A stretch of 24,532 bases of DNA from Bacillus sp. AFS037270 (GCF_002585305.1 NZ_NUNF01000019.1:1-24532), one strand, 5' to 3'. Shown: positions 7,480 to 15,828, counted from the first letter of the stretch. The notes: a model not told the origin generated them from the sequence alone. Translations and numbers: made by a program.

Positions 7480-7779
7480 TTATGCTGAAGTATTGAGGTA
7501 GAGTACGACCCAAACCATATGATAAACAAGAACGGATAAATATAGGACACAGGTTGATATGAGCAGTATTCGAATAGTTCCCTTAAAGGGCCTTAGATAA
7601 AATAAACCAAGAAGCAAGAGCGGGAGGAATATCTTGATCAAATAAAAATAGGACCAGCCCTTGTTAATGACTTCTTTCATCATCGGGTTTCCTTCTTCAA
7701 TAAAACCGGATGAAATTCCGACATGTGTCAAGATAGCATCTAACAAACCAGCAGCAAGCAAAAAGATACACGGTTTCAT
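7480..7779 (-). CDS. DUF5658-like small membrane protein
   Basis: The protein has 99 residues and three hydrophobic segments (about 3-20, 42-62 and 69-93). Near the N-terminus it has the pattern GLLDAILTHVGI followed by EEGNPMM, which is characteristic of DUF5658 proteins as I recall them. Function unknown. A strong AAGGAGG precedes the ATG. It lies between the helicase and a metallo-hydrolase gene on the same strand, but the MBL gene has a terminator before it, so it is probably its own unit or is co-transcribed with the helicase (100 nt gap). Confidence 0.7.
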   Translation of the reverse strand: MKPCIFLLAAGLLDAILTHVGISSGFIEEGNPMMKEVINKGWSYFYLIKIFLPLLLLGLFYLRPFKGTIRILLISTCVLYLSVLVYHMVWVVLYLNTSA

Positions 7780-7867
7780 AGTTCCTCCTTAAGACTAACT
7801 GTTAAACACCATTCTTTCTAAATATATATATATGCTGATACATTCTTTATTACGAACATACAGACGG

Positions 7868-7895
7868 AATAAAAGGCTGCTGGTTAAAGCAACCT
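7868..7895 (-). terminator. Intrinsic terminator after the MBL-fold gene
   Basis: On the minus strand AGGTTGCT pairs with AGCAGCCT (one G-U pair, loop TTAACC), followed by TTTTATT. Confidence 0.82.
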
Positions 7896-7906
7896 AAACA
7901 ATCATT

Positions 7907-8755
7907 TTAATTTACGTATTTCCCGCTTTCAGGTTTAGCCATTTCATTAAAATGCTCCACTAAGTATTGAAGGTTTGTTGAAAGTTCCTTCCCACTCATC
8001 GGGACCCCATGCCCCGTCACAGCCACTTGCGGTTTTAGTGCCTCCAATTTTTCAACAGACTCATAAGCCGCTTCCCAATCAGTCGTATAATACCTTGGCG
8101 GTCCGCTTATTTCCTGTGTTTGTGTCAAAACCTTATAAAGGGATTCCTGTTTTACAGTAACAAAGGCATCTCCTGCAATTAGGATTCTGTCTTGTTCTCG
8201 GAATAAAGAAATATGACCCGGAGTATGTCCAGAGGTATGTATACATTTCCAGCCAGGCATATTAGGAACCGTTCCATCACTTGGAAGGGGCTGAACATGA
8301 GCACTAATATCAATCCCATGGTTTGGGAACATTGGAGACATCTTGGCTACTAGGCCGCTGTCCACATTCGGGTCCCCTGGCGGGTAATCCTCTTTTCCCG
8401 TTAAAAAAGGGAGCTCCTGTTCATGTGCATATACAGGAATATCCCAATCCTCTAATAGAGCTGCAATCGACCCAACATGATCAAAATGCCCGTGTGTCAG
8501 TATGATCGCCTTTGGTATGGCATTTTCCCCAAATCGCTTTTGAATCATATTCTTAATTTGCTCGGCCGACTTTGGCATCCCCGTGTCAATCAACACAAAT
8601 TCACTTGTCTCATTTGGATTTCCCACTAAGACAAGATTGACGATTTGATCGGTATAACAATAAACATCCGGCACCACAGCAACACCAATCCCGCTGCCAA
8701 TGGAAGACATCGGCAGAAATGAATCTTCAAATTTACTATCCTGAGTCTGATCCAA
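7907..8755 (-). CDS. Metallo-beta-lactamase-fold hydrolase
   Basis: This 282-residue protein has the zinc-binding set of the MBL fold: THGHFDH (HxHxDH), SGHTPGHIS, the bridging Asp in IAGDAF, and TGHGVP near the C-terminus. It belongs to the broad glyoxalase II-like group; substrate unknown. I choose the TTG start at 8755, preceded by AAAGGGGG. The longer reading to 8833 would begin right at a perfect TATAAT -10 element, so its first codons could not be transcribed from that promoter. No signal peptide. Confidence 0.85.
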   Translation of the reverse strand: MDQTQDSKFEDSFLPMSSIGSGIGVAVVPDVYCYTDQIVNLVLVGNPNETSEFVLIDTGMPKSAEQIKNMIQKRFGENAIPKAIILTHGHFDHVGSIAALLEDWDIPVYAHEQELPFLTGKEDYPPGDPNVDSGLVAKMSPMFPNHGIDISAHVQPLPSDGTVPNMPGWKCIHTSGHTPGHISLFREQDRILIAGDAFVTVKQESLYKVLTQTQEISGPPRYYTTDWEAAYESVEKLEALKPQVAVTGHGVPMSGKELSTNLQYLVEHFNEMAKPESGKYVN

Positions 8756-8833
8756 TGAAATACCCCCTTTATGTATATTATTTAACCCAGAAAGTAAATT
8801 TATGACCGTCTCTACATGACAAAAGATAAACAC

Positions 8834-8855
8834 ATTATAACAAACAAATTTGTTT
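8834..8855 (-). promoter_or_regulatory. Promoter -10 and overlapping dyad for the MBL gene
   Basis: On the minus strand TATAAT (8839-8834) is a perfect -10. The 14-base perfect palindrome AAACAAATTTGTTT (8842-8855) fills most of the spacer upstream of it, the usual place for a repressor operator. The -35 is poor. Confidence 0.5.
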
Positions 8856-8977
8856 TTAATAAAGAATAAATACTTTAGCGATCGTTACCTTTGTTCAGGA
8901 AAACTTATACAATTTCAAAGTTACTTAAATTCGAAAGGTTTGTGAACAATGTCGCTAATTCGATTAAAACCCGTGCA

Positions 8978-8999
8978 TTGATGATAAAATGAACATCAA
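8978..8999 (+). promoter_or_regulatory. Dyad flanking a possible -10 before the 9024 gene
   Basis: TTGATG (8978-8983) and CATCAA (8994-8999) are perfect inverted copies around GATAAAAT, a plausible -10 for the small surface-protein gene. The whole 8856-9011 stretch holds no gene. Confidence 0.3.
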
Positions 9000-9023
9000 G
9001 ATAACAATATATTGGAGTTGAAT

Positions 9024-9380
9024 ATGATGTTTAGCAGAATTGCACTTTTCGTCTCATTTTTGTTCTTTATATCTGGAACAAATGGGTTTGCTTATACACA
9101 ATCAGAAAAATCTACTCCTAAATTCGATTCTGTCCAAGCAGATTTAGTTCATAATAATTCAACATTAACTTTGGTGACAGTCTCAGATAAGAACACAAAT
9201 ATACAAGCTACAGACACAAAAGACACCAAGAATGAAACAGAAAATGCTGTTTTGCTTACGAAAAAAAACCAGAGTGTTGAACCTTCTATTAAAGACTACG
9301 TTGTTCCTGCAGTTGTATGTCTTTTCCTCCTTATCGGTCTTAGCAGCTACTGGTTTGTTTTTAGGAGGAAGCATGTCTAG
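9024..9380 (+). CDS. Small single-span surface protein with signal peptide
   Basis: The protein has 118 residues. A signal peptide (about 1-24, MMFSRIALFVSFLFFISGTN then GFAYTQ) is followed by a Ser/Thr/Asn/Asp-rich, probably unstructured extracellular stretch (about 25-88). It ends in one membrane helix (about 90-112) and a positive stop RRKHV, so it is inserted with the linker outside. There is no LPxTG motif before the helix, so sortase anchoring is not supported. I do not recognise the family. The ATG at 9024 follows TTGGAG; the TTG at 9012 is less likely. It is followed by a bidirectional terminator. Confidence 0.7.
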   Translation: MMFSRIALFVSFLFFISGTNGFAYTQSEKSTPKFDSVQADLVHNNSTLTLVTVSDKNTNIQATDTKDTKNETENAVLLTKKNQSVEPSIKDYVVPAVVCLFLLIGLSSYWFVFRRKHV

Positions 9381-9388
9381 TAAAACCC

Positions 9389-9425
9389 AAAAAGCGTGTA
9401 TCCACATGGTATACACGCCTTTTCA
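9389..9425. terminator. Bidirectional terminator between convergent genes
   Basis: GCGTGTAT (9394-9401) pairs with ATACACGC (9411-9418). A-rich before and CTTTT after give T-runs in both directions, serving the small surface-protein gene and the WG-repeat gene. Confidence 0.85.
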
Positions 9426-9443
9426 TTATTATCTTTCCTCCAC

Positions 9444-11411
9444 TTAATGAAAGGCCCTCCAAAATTCTCCGTTGACATCTATCCATTCCTTAAGTTCATT
9501 AAAAGGAATTGTAAAGGTAGGAAAACCAGCCGCAAAAGCAGCGATTTCATAAGGTTGAAAGAAGATATTTAAGCATGCATCATTGATAAAAAACGGCTGA
9601 TCTGCTTGAATACCATGATATTCATTTGGAAAAATGTATGAATTTTGATCATTACTTTTAATCTGATCCTCAATTAACTCACTAATCACCTTTACATAAG
9701 GGCTCCCTGTTATAAATAGATCTTTTAACTGGTACAACCTGCCCGTTTTAAGGTTTATATGCGCATATTTCTTTATTGGCATACCGTGAGCTGCACAAAA
9801 GGGATAATAGTAGCCTGTTATTTCAATCACCAATAAATTTTTCTTGTAAAAAGTAATCTCATAATCCCCTGTATAATTGGATTCCAATGGAGTGGAGGGC
9901 ACTGGTTTTACCCCGGCCATATCTTTTAAGGTCTTATTAACTTGGACTGAATGATCCATTCCCTTAATCTCTGGGTAATAAACGAGGTAATCAAAATTCG
10001 GCTTATATTTATGTTCCACAACAGCATATTGGTTATTTAACGAAAAAGTGGATGCTTGTTTCCAAATTAACTCATTATTTTGACTAAAATATATCAAGTG
10101 CTGATCAATATCACCTTTTATTAGGGTCTGTTCAAAACTAAGCCGCCCGCTGCCAGTTACTTGGGGCAAGTGGTTCATATGGTTCCCCTGTTTATCTATA
10201 AAGTAGGTATGCTGATCATCCGAGACAGATGCCAAACCGTCCTCAAAGATTCCCATTTCGTGAAAAATAAATCCAGTAAAAATATGTCCTTCGTCAGTTG
10301 CCAAGGCAAAAATTGATCTCATGCATGCCTGCTTCGGATCGATTTCCTTCCCAATCGCAAACCGTTGTTCTCCTAAATATAAAATTTGATTATAATTAGG
10401 TTTTATTACAAATTGTCCCTTTTGATCAATGAGTCCATACTGTTCCTTATGATTTACTTCTAAACTGACAATGGCACGTCCGTCTATAAATTGCCCTGCC
10501 GTTGTATACCGTGGCTCAATGACTATGTTACCCTGAACATCGATATAGCCAAGTGGACCATCATTACTTTTCTTAAAGGAGAGAAGAGCCTGGCCATAGT
10601 TTCCAACCCATGCATAAGAGTAGGTATGCAATACTTTTCCTGTAAGATCTATTAGTTGATACTGACCGCCCTTAACTTTTACTACTGTCCTTCCCTCTGT
10701 AAATTCACTGGTCGATTCATAAATAAACGGGATAACCACTTTGCCTCTTTTATTTAAATACCCATATAGAAAATTTCCGTGCACATCTGTTTCTGCAGCC
10801 TCTACGCGCCCCTCCTTATATTCGGGACTAATGAAAGAGTATGCTTTTTCAGTTATCTCTTTACCGCTTTCATCAATAACCTTAAAGCCTTCACGGTCAT
10901 TAACCACCGAACGGCCTTCTGCAAACGGCTGGATGGTATCATATTTTGGCTTAACGATTAGATAACCTTTTTCATTAATGACACCAGTTTTATTCATTAG
11001 GCCTACAATTGCTAAACCATTATCTTGAAAATCCCCCGCCTGGTCATAGATTGGAGGAAGAACAAATTTGCCTCTAGGATTGATAAATCCCCACTTATTT
11101 CCGCCAATCTCTTTAATCGAGGCAGGGAATAAATAAACGGCTCTTATTTCAAAGATTTCATTAAGTATTCTTACTGCCCTCCTCTCAACTTCCTTCGAAA
11201 CTGGAAAGTAGGATAGATAAGACCCATACGGATTCTTTAAAATAAATAAATATCGCTGATGTTGATAATGATAAAGGCCAAAGACTTCATGGATTCCGTC
11301 TCCATCCAAATCACCCCATCTTAGAATGGCTTGCTCGTTTTGATATAAGATTTTTGCTCCAGCCGGGAGGTAAGTTAAGACAAGGCTTACCTCACGATTT
11401 AATTCACCCAT
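9444..11411 (-). CDS. WG-repeat protein with C-terminal DUF4163/DUF3298-like region
   Basis: This large 655-residue protein begins with a domain containing DLDGDGIHEVFGLYHY, an FG-GAP/calcium-loop-like motif. Several WG/KWGFI-type repeats follow at about residues 100-420, with the pattern xxGFIxxxGKxVIxPxYDxxxxFxxGxAxV (KWGFINPRGKFVLPPIYD, FLYGYLNKRGKVVIPFIYE, GPLGYIDVQGNIVIEPRYT). The C-terminal 150 residues resemble DUF4163/DUF3298, the RsiV/PdaC-type module (NDACLNIFFQPYEIAAFAAG, then FTIPFNELKEWI). WG proteins are thought to bind other proteins or wall material. No signal peptide is visible although DUF3298 modules are usually extracellular. An in-frame stop lies nine bases before the ATG; the ribosome site (GGGTGAG) is weak. 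Confidence 0.85.
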   Translation of the reverse strand: MGELNREVSLVLTYLPAGAKILYQNEQAILRWGDLDGDGIHEVFGLYHYQHQRYLFILKNPYGSYLSYFPVSKEVERRAVRILNEIFEIRAVYLFPASIKEIGGNKWGFINPRGKFVLPPIYDQAGDFQDNGLAIVGLMNKTGVINEKGYLIVKPKYDTIQPFAEGRSVVNDREGFKVIDESGKEITEKAYSFISPEYKEGRVEAAETDVHGNFLYGYLNKRGKVVIPFIYESTSEFTEGRTVVKVKGGQYQLIDLTGKVLHTYSYAWVGNYGQALLSFKKSNDGPLGYIDVQGNIVIEPRYTTAGQFIDGRAIVSLEVNHKEQYGLIDQKGQFVIKPNYNQILYLGEQRFAIGKEIDPKQACMRSIFALATDEGHIFTGFIFHEMGIFEDGLASVSDDQHTYFIDKQGNHMNHLPQVTGSGRLSFEQTLIKGDIDQHLIYFSQNNELIWKQASTFSLNNQYAVVEHKYKPNFDYLVYYPEIKGMDHSVQVNKTLKDMAGVKPVPSTPLESNYTGDYEITFYKKNLLVIEITGYYYPFCAAHGMPIKKYAHINLKTGRLYQLKDLFITGSPYVKVISELIEDQIKSNDQNSYIFPNEYHGIQADQPFFINDACLNIFFQPYEIAAFAAGFPTFTIPFNELKEWIDVNGEFWRAFH

Positions 11412-11530
11412 GGTTTCTCACCCATTTTTTTTAATATATATATGAATTCGATGGGCGGTTTGTGTGATGATGTACTATCCAAATTAAAAATAGCACACCA
11501 CTGAAAGTGTACTATTGTTGGGTTCATCCC

Positions 11531-11561
11531 AAAAAATACAGCCAAATTGACTGTATTTTTT
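11531..11561 (-). terminator. Intrinsic terminator of the polyferredoxin gene
   Basis: AAAAAATACAG and CTGTATTTTTT form an 11-pair stem with a nine-base loop and overlap the stop codon. A- and T-runs on both sides allow termination in either direction. Between here and the WG gene (11412-11530) I see only an imperfect hairpin around 11490-11515. Confidence 0.88.
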
Positions 11562-12576
11562 AATGACCAATATATCGTGCTTCCGGGATTAAATGTTTCC
11601 ATTCAGCATATGTAATAATCGTATTCCAGTGACCAGTCATTTTCGCTACGCCTATGACCACGAAGAATAAAACAAAGAATGTAACCGGAACAAACCATTT
11701 ATTGACTTTCTTCTTGGCAACGGTCATGTTTAACGTACCCTTAATCGGACATGCCTCTACACAAGACATGCAGGCTGAGCAATTTAGGGACATAACTTTT
11801 TCCACTTGATGAACCTTTAATCGTTGCGGACATACCTTTGTACACATTTCACAGTTGGTACAAGTATCAACGTTTCTTTCGATTTTTGTTATTCTAAATA
11901 TGGAACCCAGACCAATGAATGCACCATACGGGCATAAAAAACGGCACCAGAAGTTCCGAAAGAATAAAGATAAAATAAAAATAACAATAATGAACTTCAA
12001 GGTAAATCCACTAATGTTTAAGAATAAGAGCAGCATTTTCACATCTGAAACTTTATTGTAGTTATCAACGAGAAAACTTTTGGCACTAAAGATATCCATT
12101 TGAAGAACCATACCGATAAAAAATAACAGCAGCACATACTTTATGGGGGTTAACAGCCAGACAAGCCATTTAGGTAGATCAAAGTTTCTTTTAAATATCA
12201 TTCTGCCCAGCCAGGCAATGAGTTCGTTTGCTGTACCCACTGGACAAATCCAGCTGCAAAAGGTTTTACGGAGAAGGATTCCTGCACCGACAAAAAACGA
12301 GAGCAAAACCAGACCAGCCGGATGAATTACATCAAAATCCCCACTGGTCAGCCAAACCTTTAGGGCAACGAGGGCACTGATTGGCAAAAATCCCTCAACA
12401 GCAGATGGGCGCTCCACAAAAGGTGTTTTTCCATTTGTTACAAAATGCTCGTAAAATTGATAAAATTGCAGACCTATATAGAGCGAAAACAGCAAAAACA
12501 CAGCCTGAATGGTATATCTGGTGATTTGCACGGACTTTCGTTTCAACTGTTTTCTATACCAAGCCTTTGATTTCAT
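11560..12576 (-). CDS. NapH/NosR-like membrane polyferredoxin
   Basis: The 338-residue integral membrane protein has about five spans (near 22-44, 84-103, 140-160, 190-206 and 290-310). It carries two CxxxCP motifs at membrane borders (C107/C111 in CSWICPVG; C211/C215 in CRFLCPYG) and two ferredoxin [4Fe-4S] motifs (C239, C242, C245, C249 and C266, C269, C272, C276). This architecture belongs to the NapH/NosR/CcoG/YccM group, which moves electrons from the quinone pool to a partner. The start at 12576 follows GGAGG. It forms a single-gene unit with no reductase beside it, so its partner is not evident; the Mo operon at 19400-24490 is one candidate. An FNR-like dyad lies upstream. Confidence 0.85.
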   Translation of the reverse strand: MKSKAWYRKQLKRKSVQITRYTIQAVFLLFSLYIGLQFYQFYEHFVTNGKTPFVERPSAVEGFLPISALVALKVWLTSGDFDVIHPAGLVLLSFFVGAGILLRKTFCSWICPVGTANELIAWLGRMIFKRNFDLPKWLVWLLTPIKYVLLLFFIGMVLQMDIFSAKSFLVDNYNKVSDVKMLLLFLNISGFTLKFIIVIFILSLFFRNFWCRFLCPYGAFIGLGSIFRITKIERNVDTCTNCEMCTKVCPQRLKVHQVEKVMSLNCSACMSCVEACPIKGTLNMTVAKKKVNKWFVPVTFFVLFFVVIGVAKMTGHWNTIITYAEWKHLIPEARYIGH

Positions 12577-12604
12577 AAGGGTTCCTCCATTCATTATCAA
12601 CCTA

Positions 12605-12647
12605 ACTATAATGAACGCGGAAAAGCTGGTAAGTGATATAAATCATT
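12605..12647 (-). promoter_or_regulatory. Promoter with FNR-like dyad at about -41
   Basis: On the minus strand the good -10 TATAGT lies about 30 bases before the gene start, with no recognisable -35. The dyad TGATTTATATCA (12645-12634) is centred about 29 bases before the -10, which is position -41. That is where Bacillus FNR activates class II promoters. Compared with TGTGA-N6-TCACA, the site reads AATGA-N6-TCACT (7 of 10). Confidence 0.45.
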
Positions 12648-12752
12648 GGCGGATTTTATTTCAAAAAAATGTCACATAAGCATTCTTAAATTTGTCAAAA
12701 AGTGATTTCATTTCCAAATAAAAGAAATATAAACTTTAACCATAGAAAACTT

Positions 12753-12834
12753 GCCGATTAGCGAGCCTCTAAGGGCAAAGACAGAGGCGTAGCTGCACTT
12801 ATACCTGGTTGGAAAGTGATACTTTCCAATCGGC
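12753..12834 (+). ncRNA. Candidate structured RNA, three-way junction
   Basis: GCCGATT (12753-12759) pairs with AATCGGC (12828-12834) and encloses two hairpins: GCCTCT/AGAGGC (12765-12770 with 12783-12788, loop AAGGGCAAAGAC) and GGAAAGT/ACTTTCC (12811-12817 with 12821-12827). A long single strand, GTAGCTGCACTTATACCTGG, joins them. Three perfect helices in a closed junction are what a riboswitch or structured sRNA looks like. On the plus strand it runs within two bases into an intrinsic terminator and has no gene after it, favouring a short RNA of about 150 nt. The structure could also fold on the minus strand, in the region ahead of the polyferredoxin gene. I could not match it to a known riboswitch class. 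12648-12752 holds no gene. Confidence 0.45.
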
Positions 12835-12835
12835 T

Positions 12836-12878
12836 AAAAAAATACCGGCGAATTCAATTGAATCCACCGGTATTTTTT
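12836..12878. terminator. Bidirectional terminator after the Gfo/Idh gene
   Basis: AAATACCGG pairs with CCGGTATTT, with an inner palindrome ATTCAATTGAAT. A-run before and T-run after serve both the minus-strand Gfo/Idh gene (its stop overlaps the hairpin) and the plus-strand RNA candidate. Confidence 0.88.
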
Positions 12879-13863
12879 ATTGATCCGCCTTGAACACGAT
12901 TTGATTTTGCCTTCTTGCTTCATCCGTAATTTTGAGGACAATTTTACTCCAGTCTTTTAATTGCTCATATTCTTCTTGATTATTGGTTTCCATTATTCTC
13001 GCGATATTGATGCATTCATAGACCATGTTTTGTTCTTCTTGGGCCACACTTAAGATACTGCTTTCCTTTGTATGTGTATCATGGAACTTAATTTCCGAGA
13101 TTGGGGCGGCATCTTCAAGGACAAATGTCCCCTTCTCACCATGAATTTCACATGGAATCATCGAATCTACAATTTTAGAACAAAGAATAGTGCAAACGAA
13201 TCCCTCATAATTCAATAATAATGTTCCACTGCCGTCGACACCACTTCGTAAAACAACAGGGTGGTAAGATACCTTCTTAGGCTCACCGAACAGACAAACA
13301 GCTAAATATAATGGGTAAACGCCTAGATCTACTAACGCCCCTCCGGAATAGAGGCTTGAGAAAATATTGGGTTCCTCTCCTTTTAAAAATAAATCATAAC
13401 GGGAGGAGTACTTCATATAAGGAAGAATTGCACTTCTTAGATCACCTGCAAGGTGCAGTTTTTCCTTGAGGATTTTAAAATTTGGAGTATGTATATTTCG
13501 GATTGCTTCAAATAAATAGACTCCATTTTCTTCAGCGGTTTGGTAGGCTTTTTCTAATTCAGCCGTATTAGAGAATATCGGTTTTTCGCAGATCACGTGC
13601 TTTTTATTTTTCAAAAAGGTAAGTGTTTGTTCAAAATGAAGCGAATTTGGCGACGCAATGTATACGGCCTGAATCTCTTCATTTTTTGCCATTTCTTCTA
13701 AATCGGTAAAATAATTTGATGCGTTATATTGATTAGCGAACTTTCTCGCATTTTCCTCATTACGAGAATACACCCCAACTAATTGGTATTGCTCACTAAG
13801 CTTTGCTGCTTGAATAAAAGATTCCGTAATCCATCCTGTCCCTACTGTAGCAAACTTAATCAT
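12877..13863 (-). CDS. Gfo/Idh/MocA-family oxidoreductase (YulF-like)
   Basis: This 328-residue NAD(P)-dependent oxidoreductase starts with the Rossmann motif FATVGTGWITESF (about 4-16). The family hallmark CEKPIFSNTAE (about 94-104) includes the Glu-Lys-Pro that positions nicotinamide and substrate. GGALVDLGVYPL (about 175-186) carries the usual aspartate; the His that often follows is a Tyr-Pro-Leu here (GVYPLY for GxHxxD), as in the YulF/dihydrodiol-dehydrogenase branch. The substrate is probably a sugar or polyol but is not determined. AAGAGGT precedes the ATG. It is convergent with nothing on its 3' side except the RNA candidate and is transcribed alone. Confidence 0.85.
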   Translation of the reverse strand: MIKFATVGTGWITESFIQAAKLSEQYQLVGVYSRNEENARKFANQYNASNYFTDLEEMAKNEEIQAVYIASPNSLHFEQTLTFLKNKKHVICEKPIFSNTAELEKAYQTAEENGVYLFEAIRNIHTPNFKILKEKLHLAGDLRSAILPYMKYSSRYDLFLKGEEPNIFSSLYSGGALVDLGVYPLYLAVCLFGEPKKVSYHPVVLRSGVDGSGTLLLNYEGFVCTILCSKIVDSMIPCEIHGEKGTFVLEDAAPISEIKFHDTHTKESSILSVAQEEQNMVYECINIARIMETNNQEEYEQLKDWSKIVLKITDEARRQNQIVFKADQ

Positions 13864-13973
13864 TTTATTACCTCTTTCTATTCAATACTTTTAGGTTCCA
13901 TTTTATCCTTTTTAAGTACCACTTTCCAATATAAACAAGTAATTTTTCCATATTCTATCTGTTTTGAACATGA

Positions 13974-13988
13974 ATTGTTGGGAACAAT
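13974..13988. promoter_or_regulatory. Dyad in the glnS upstream region
   Basis: ATTGTT-GGG-AACAAT is a perfect inverted repeat about 100 bases before glnS, in the 226-base divergent region (13864-14089). No confident promoter hexamers and no T-box specifier or antiterminator sequence were seen in this leader. Confidence 0.3.
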
Positions 13989-14089
13989 GGAAAAATATCA
14001 GAATTTATGTTATATGTAATAGATATGAAGAAAAGTGCAGGGCTTTATCTCAGGGCCGGAGCAGACACTGAAGAAAAGAGGTTGTAAAG

Positions 14090-15748
14090 GTGGAAAATCA
14101 AACATCTAATTTCATAAAAGATATTATGATAAAAGATTTGGAATCAGGTAAACACCAAAAGATTGTAACAAGATTCCCACCAGAACCGAACGGTTATTTA
14201 CATATTGGGCACGCTAAATCAATTATTATCAATTTTGGTTTAGCTGATGATTTTAATGGAGAAACCAACTTACGTTTTGATGATACCAATCCGTTAAAGG
14301 AAGATATCGAGTATGTTAACTCCATTAAAGAAGATGTAAAATGGCTGGGTTTTGAATGGGATAATTTATTCTTTGCTTCCGATTATTTTGAGGAAATGTA
14401 CAACCGAGCTGTTTTATTAATTGAAAAAGGGCTTGCTTATGTTGATGACCTGTCAGCTGATGAAATCCGTGAATACCGCGGCACATTAACAGAGCCTGGA
14501 AAAAATAGTCCTTACCGCGACCGTTCTATTGAGGAGAATCTTGACCTGTTTAAACGGATGCGTGCCGGTGAATTTGATAATGGTCAAAAGGTACTTCGGG
14601 CAAAAATTGATATGAGTTCACCGAATATCAATTTACGTGACCCTGTTATTTACCGTATCTCTCATGCAACACACCATAATACCGGTGATAAATGGTGCAT
14701 TTACCCAATGTATGCTTTTGCTCATCCGCTTGAGGATGCGATTGAGGGGGTAACCCATTCTATTTGTACGATTGAATTCGAAGACCAACGACCATTATAT
14801 AATTGGGTTGTAGAACAATGTGAAATGAAAAGCACACCGCAGCAAATTGAGTTCGGCCGTTTGAATGTGACCAACACCGTGATGAGTAAGCGGAAGCTTA
14901 AGCAGTTAGTTGAAGAGGGATTTGTTGATGGCTGGGATGACCCGCGCATGCCGACTATTTCGGGAATGAGAAGAAAAGGCTTTACGCCGGAATCCATTCG
15001 TGCCTTTGTTAAGGAAACAGGTGTTCACAAAGGTTCCGGTGCCGTCGATTCACAAATGCTCGAACACTATGTCCGAGAAGATTTAAAATTAAAGGTACCT
15101 CGGACAATGGGTGTCATTAACCCGTTAAAAGTGGTGATTACCAATTACCCAGAGGGCCAAATCGAATTACTTGATGCCGAAATTAATCCAGAAAACCCTG
15201 AAATGGGGATGAGGAAGATTCCTTTTTCTCGTGAAATTTATATTGAAAAAGATGATTTTATGGAGAATCCGCCAAAGAAATACTTCCGTCTTTTCCCTGG
15301 CAATGAGGTTCGTTTAAAACATGCGTATTTCATTAAATGTGAAGAGGTTGTCAAGGATGCAAATGGTGAAGTAATAGAACTTCGCTGTACCTATGATCCT
15401 GAGACAAAAAGTGGAACTGGCTTTACCGGAAGAAAAGTTAAAGGAACGATCCATTGGGTGGAAGCTACTCACTCAGTTCCGGCTGAATTCCGCTTATACG
15501 AGCCGCTTATTTTGGAGGATACAGTAGATAGCAATGAGGAAGGGAAAACTTCTTTCCTTGATCAAGTCAATCCAAATTCATTAGAAATCCTGCAAGGCTT
15601 TGTCGAACCAAACATGAGAGAAAGCCGGCCACAGGATAAATTCCAATTCTTCCGCCACGGCTATTTCAACGTCGACCCTAAAGAAACGACCGTTGATAAG
15701 CTTGTCTTTAACCGAATTGTTTCATTAAAAAGTTCGTTTAAATTATAA
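14090..15748 (+). CDS. glnS: Glutaminyl-tRNA synthetase
   Basis: This 552-residue class I synthetase charges tRNA-Gln with glutamine directly. It is full length compared with E. coli GlnRS (554). The ATP-binding signature is [16 protein letters not shown], with HIGH at 38-41. The GlnRS-specific second signature MSKRK is at 265-269, preceded by FGRLNVTNT. The C-terminal anticodon-binding beta-barrels extend through the conserved [17 protein letters not shown] and end in [14 protein letters not shown]. It is GlnRS rather than GluRS because of the N in [10 protein letters not shown] context, the MSKRKL form and the two-barrel C-terminus. The start is GTG, about eight bases after AAGAGG. Bacillaceae normally lack this enzyme and make Gln-tRNA with GatCAB. 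It is a single-gene unit. Confidence 0.95.
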   Translation: MENQTSNFIKDIMIKDLESGKHQKIVTRFPPEPNGYLHIGHAKSIIINFGLADDFNGETNLRFDDTNPLKEDIEYVNSIKEDVKWLGFEWDNLFFASDYFEEMYNRAVLLIEKGLAYVDDLSADEIREYRGTLTEPGKNSPYRDRSIEENLDLFKRMRAGEFDNGQKVLRAKIDMSSPNINLRDPVIYRISHATHHNTGDKWCIYPMYAFAHPLEDAIEGVTHSICTIEFEDQRPLYNWVVEQCEMKSTPQQIEFGRLNVTNTVMSKRKLKQLVEEGFVDGWDDPRMPTISGMRRKGFTPESIRAFVKETGVHKGSGAVDSQMLEHYVREDLKLKVPRTMGVINPLKVVITNYPEGQIELLDAEINPENPEMGMRKIPFSREIYIEKDDFMENPPKKYFRLFPGNEVRLKHAYFIKCEEVVKDANGEVIELRCTYDPETKSGTGFTGRKVKGTIHWVEATHSVPAEFRLYEPLILEDTVDSNEEGKTSFLDQVNPNSLEILQGFVEPNMRESRPQDKFQFFRHGYFNVDPKETTVDKLVFNRIVSLKSSFKL

Positions 15749-15790
15749 CAAAAAGAACCCATGTTTTTAAAAACGGTTCAGTTTTGAAGT

Positions 15791-15828
15791 AAAAAATGCT
15801 CAGGGCTAAAAACTCTGAGCATTTTTTT
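15791..15828 (+). terminator. Intrinsic terminator after glnS
   Basis: AAAAAATGCTCAG pairs with CTGAGCATTTTTTT, a very strong terminator. A smaller AT-rich hairpin, GAACC...GGTTC, lies just before it at about 15757-15779. Confidence 0.92.

Noticed and set aside
9024..9380. Sortase-anchored protein
   Set aside because: The layout fits (signal peptide, linker, helix, positive tail), but there is no LPxTG-type motif before the helix.
11399..11602. 67-residue minus-strand frame between the polyferredoxin and WG-repeat genes
   Set aside because: It spans a strong terminator and overlaps both neighbouring genes, with no ribosome site.
12753..12834. Assignment to a named riboswitch (c-di-GMP, lysine, NiCo, molybdenum cofactor, preQ1)
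   Set aside because: Compared from memory, none of their core consensus strings or helix arrangements fit, so the element is left unnamed.
13983..14089. T-box leader before glnS
   Set aside because: No T-box antiterminator consensus (GGTGG-ACC type) and no terminator between leader and gene were found.
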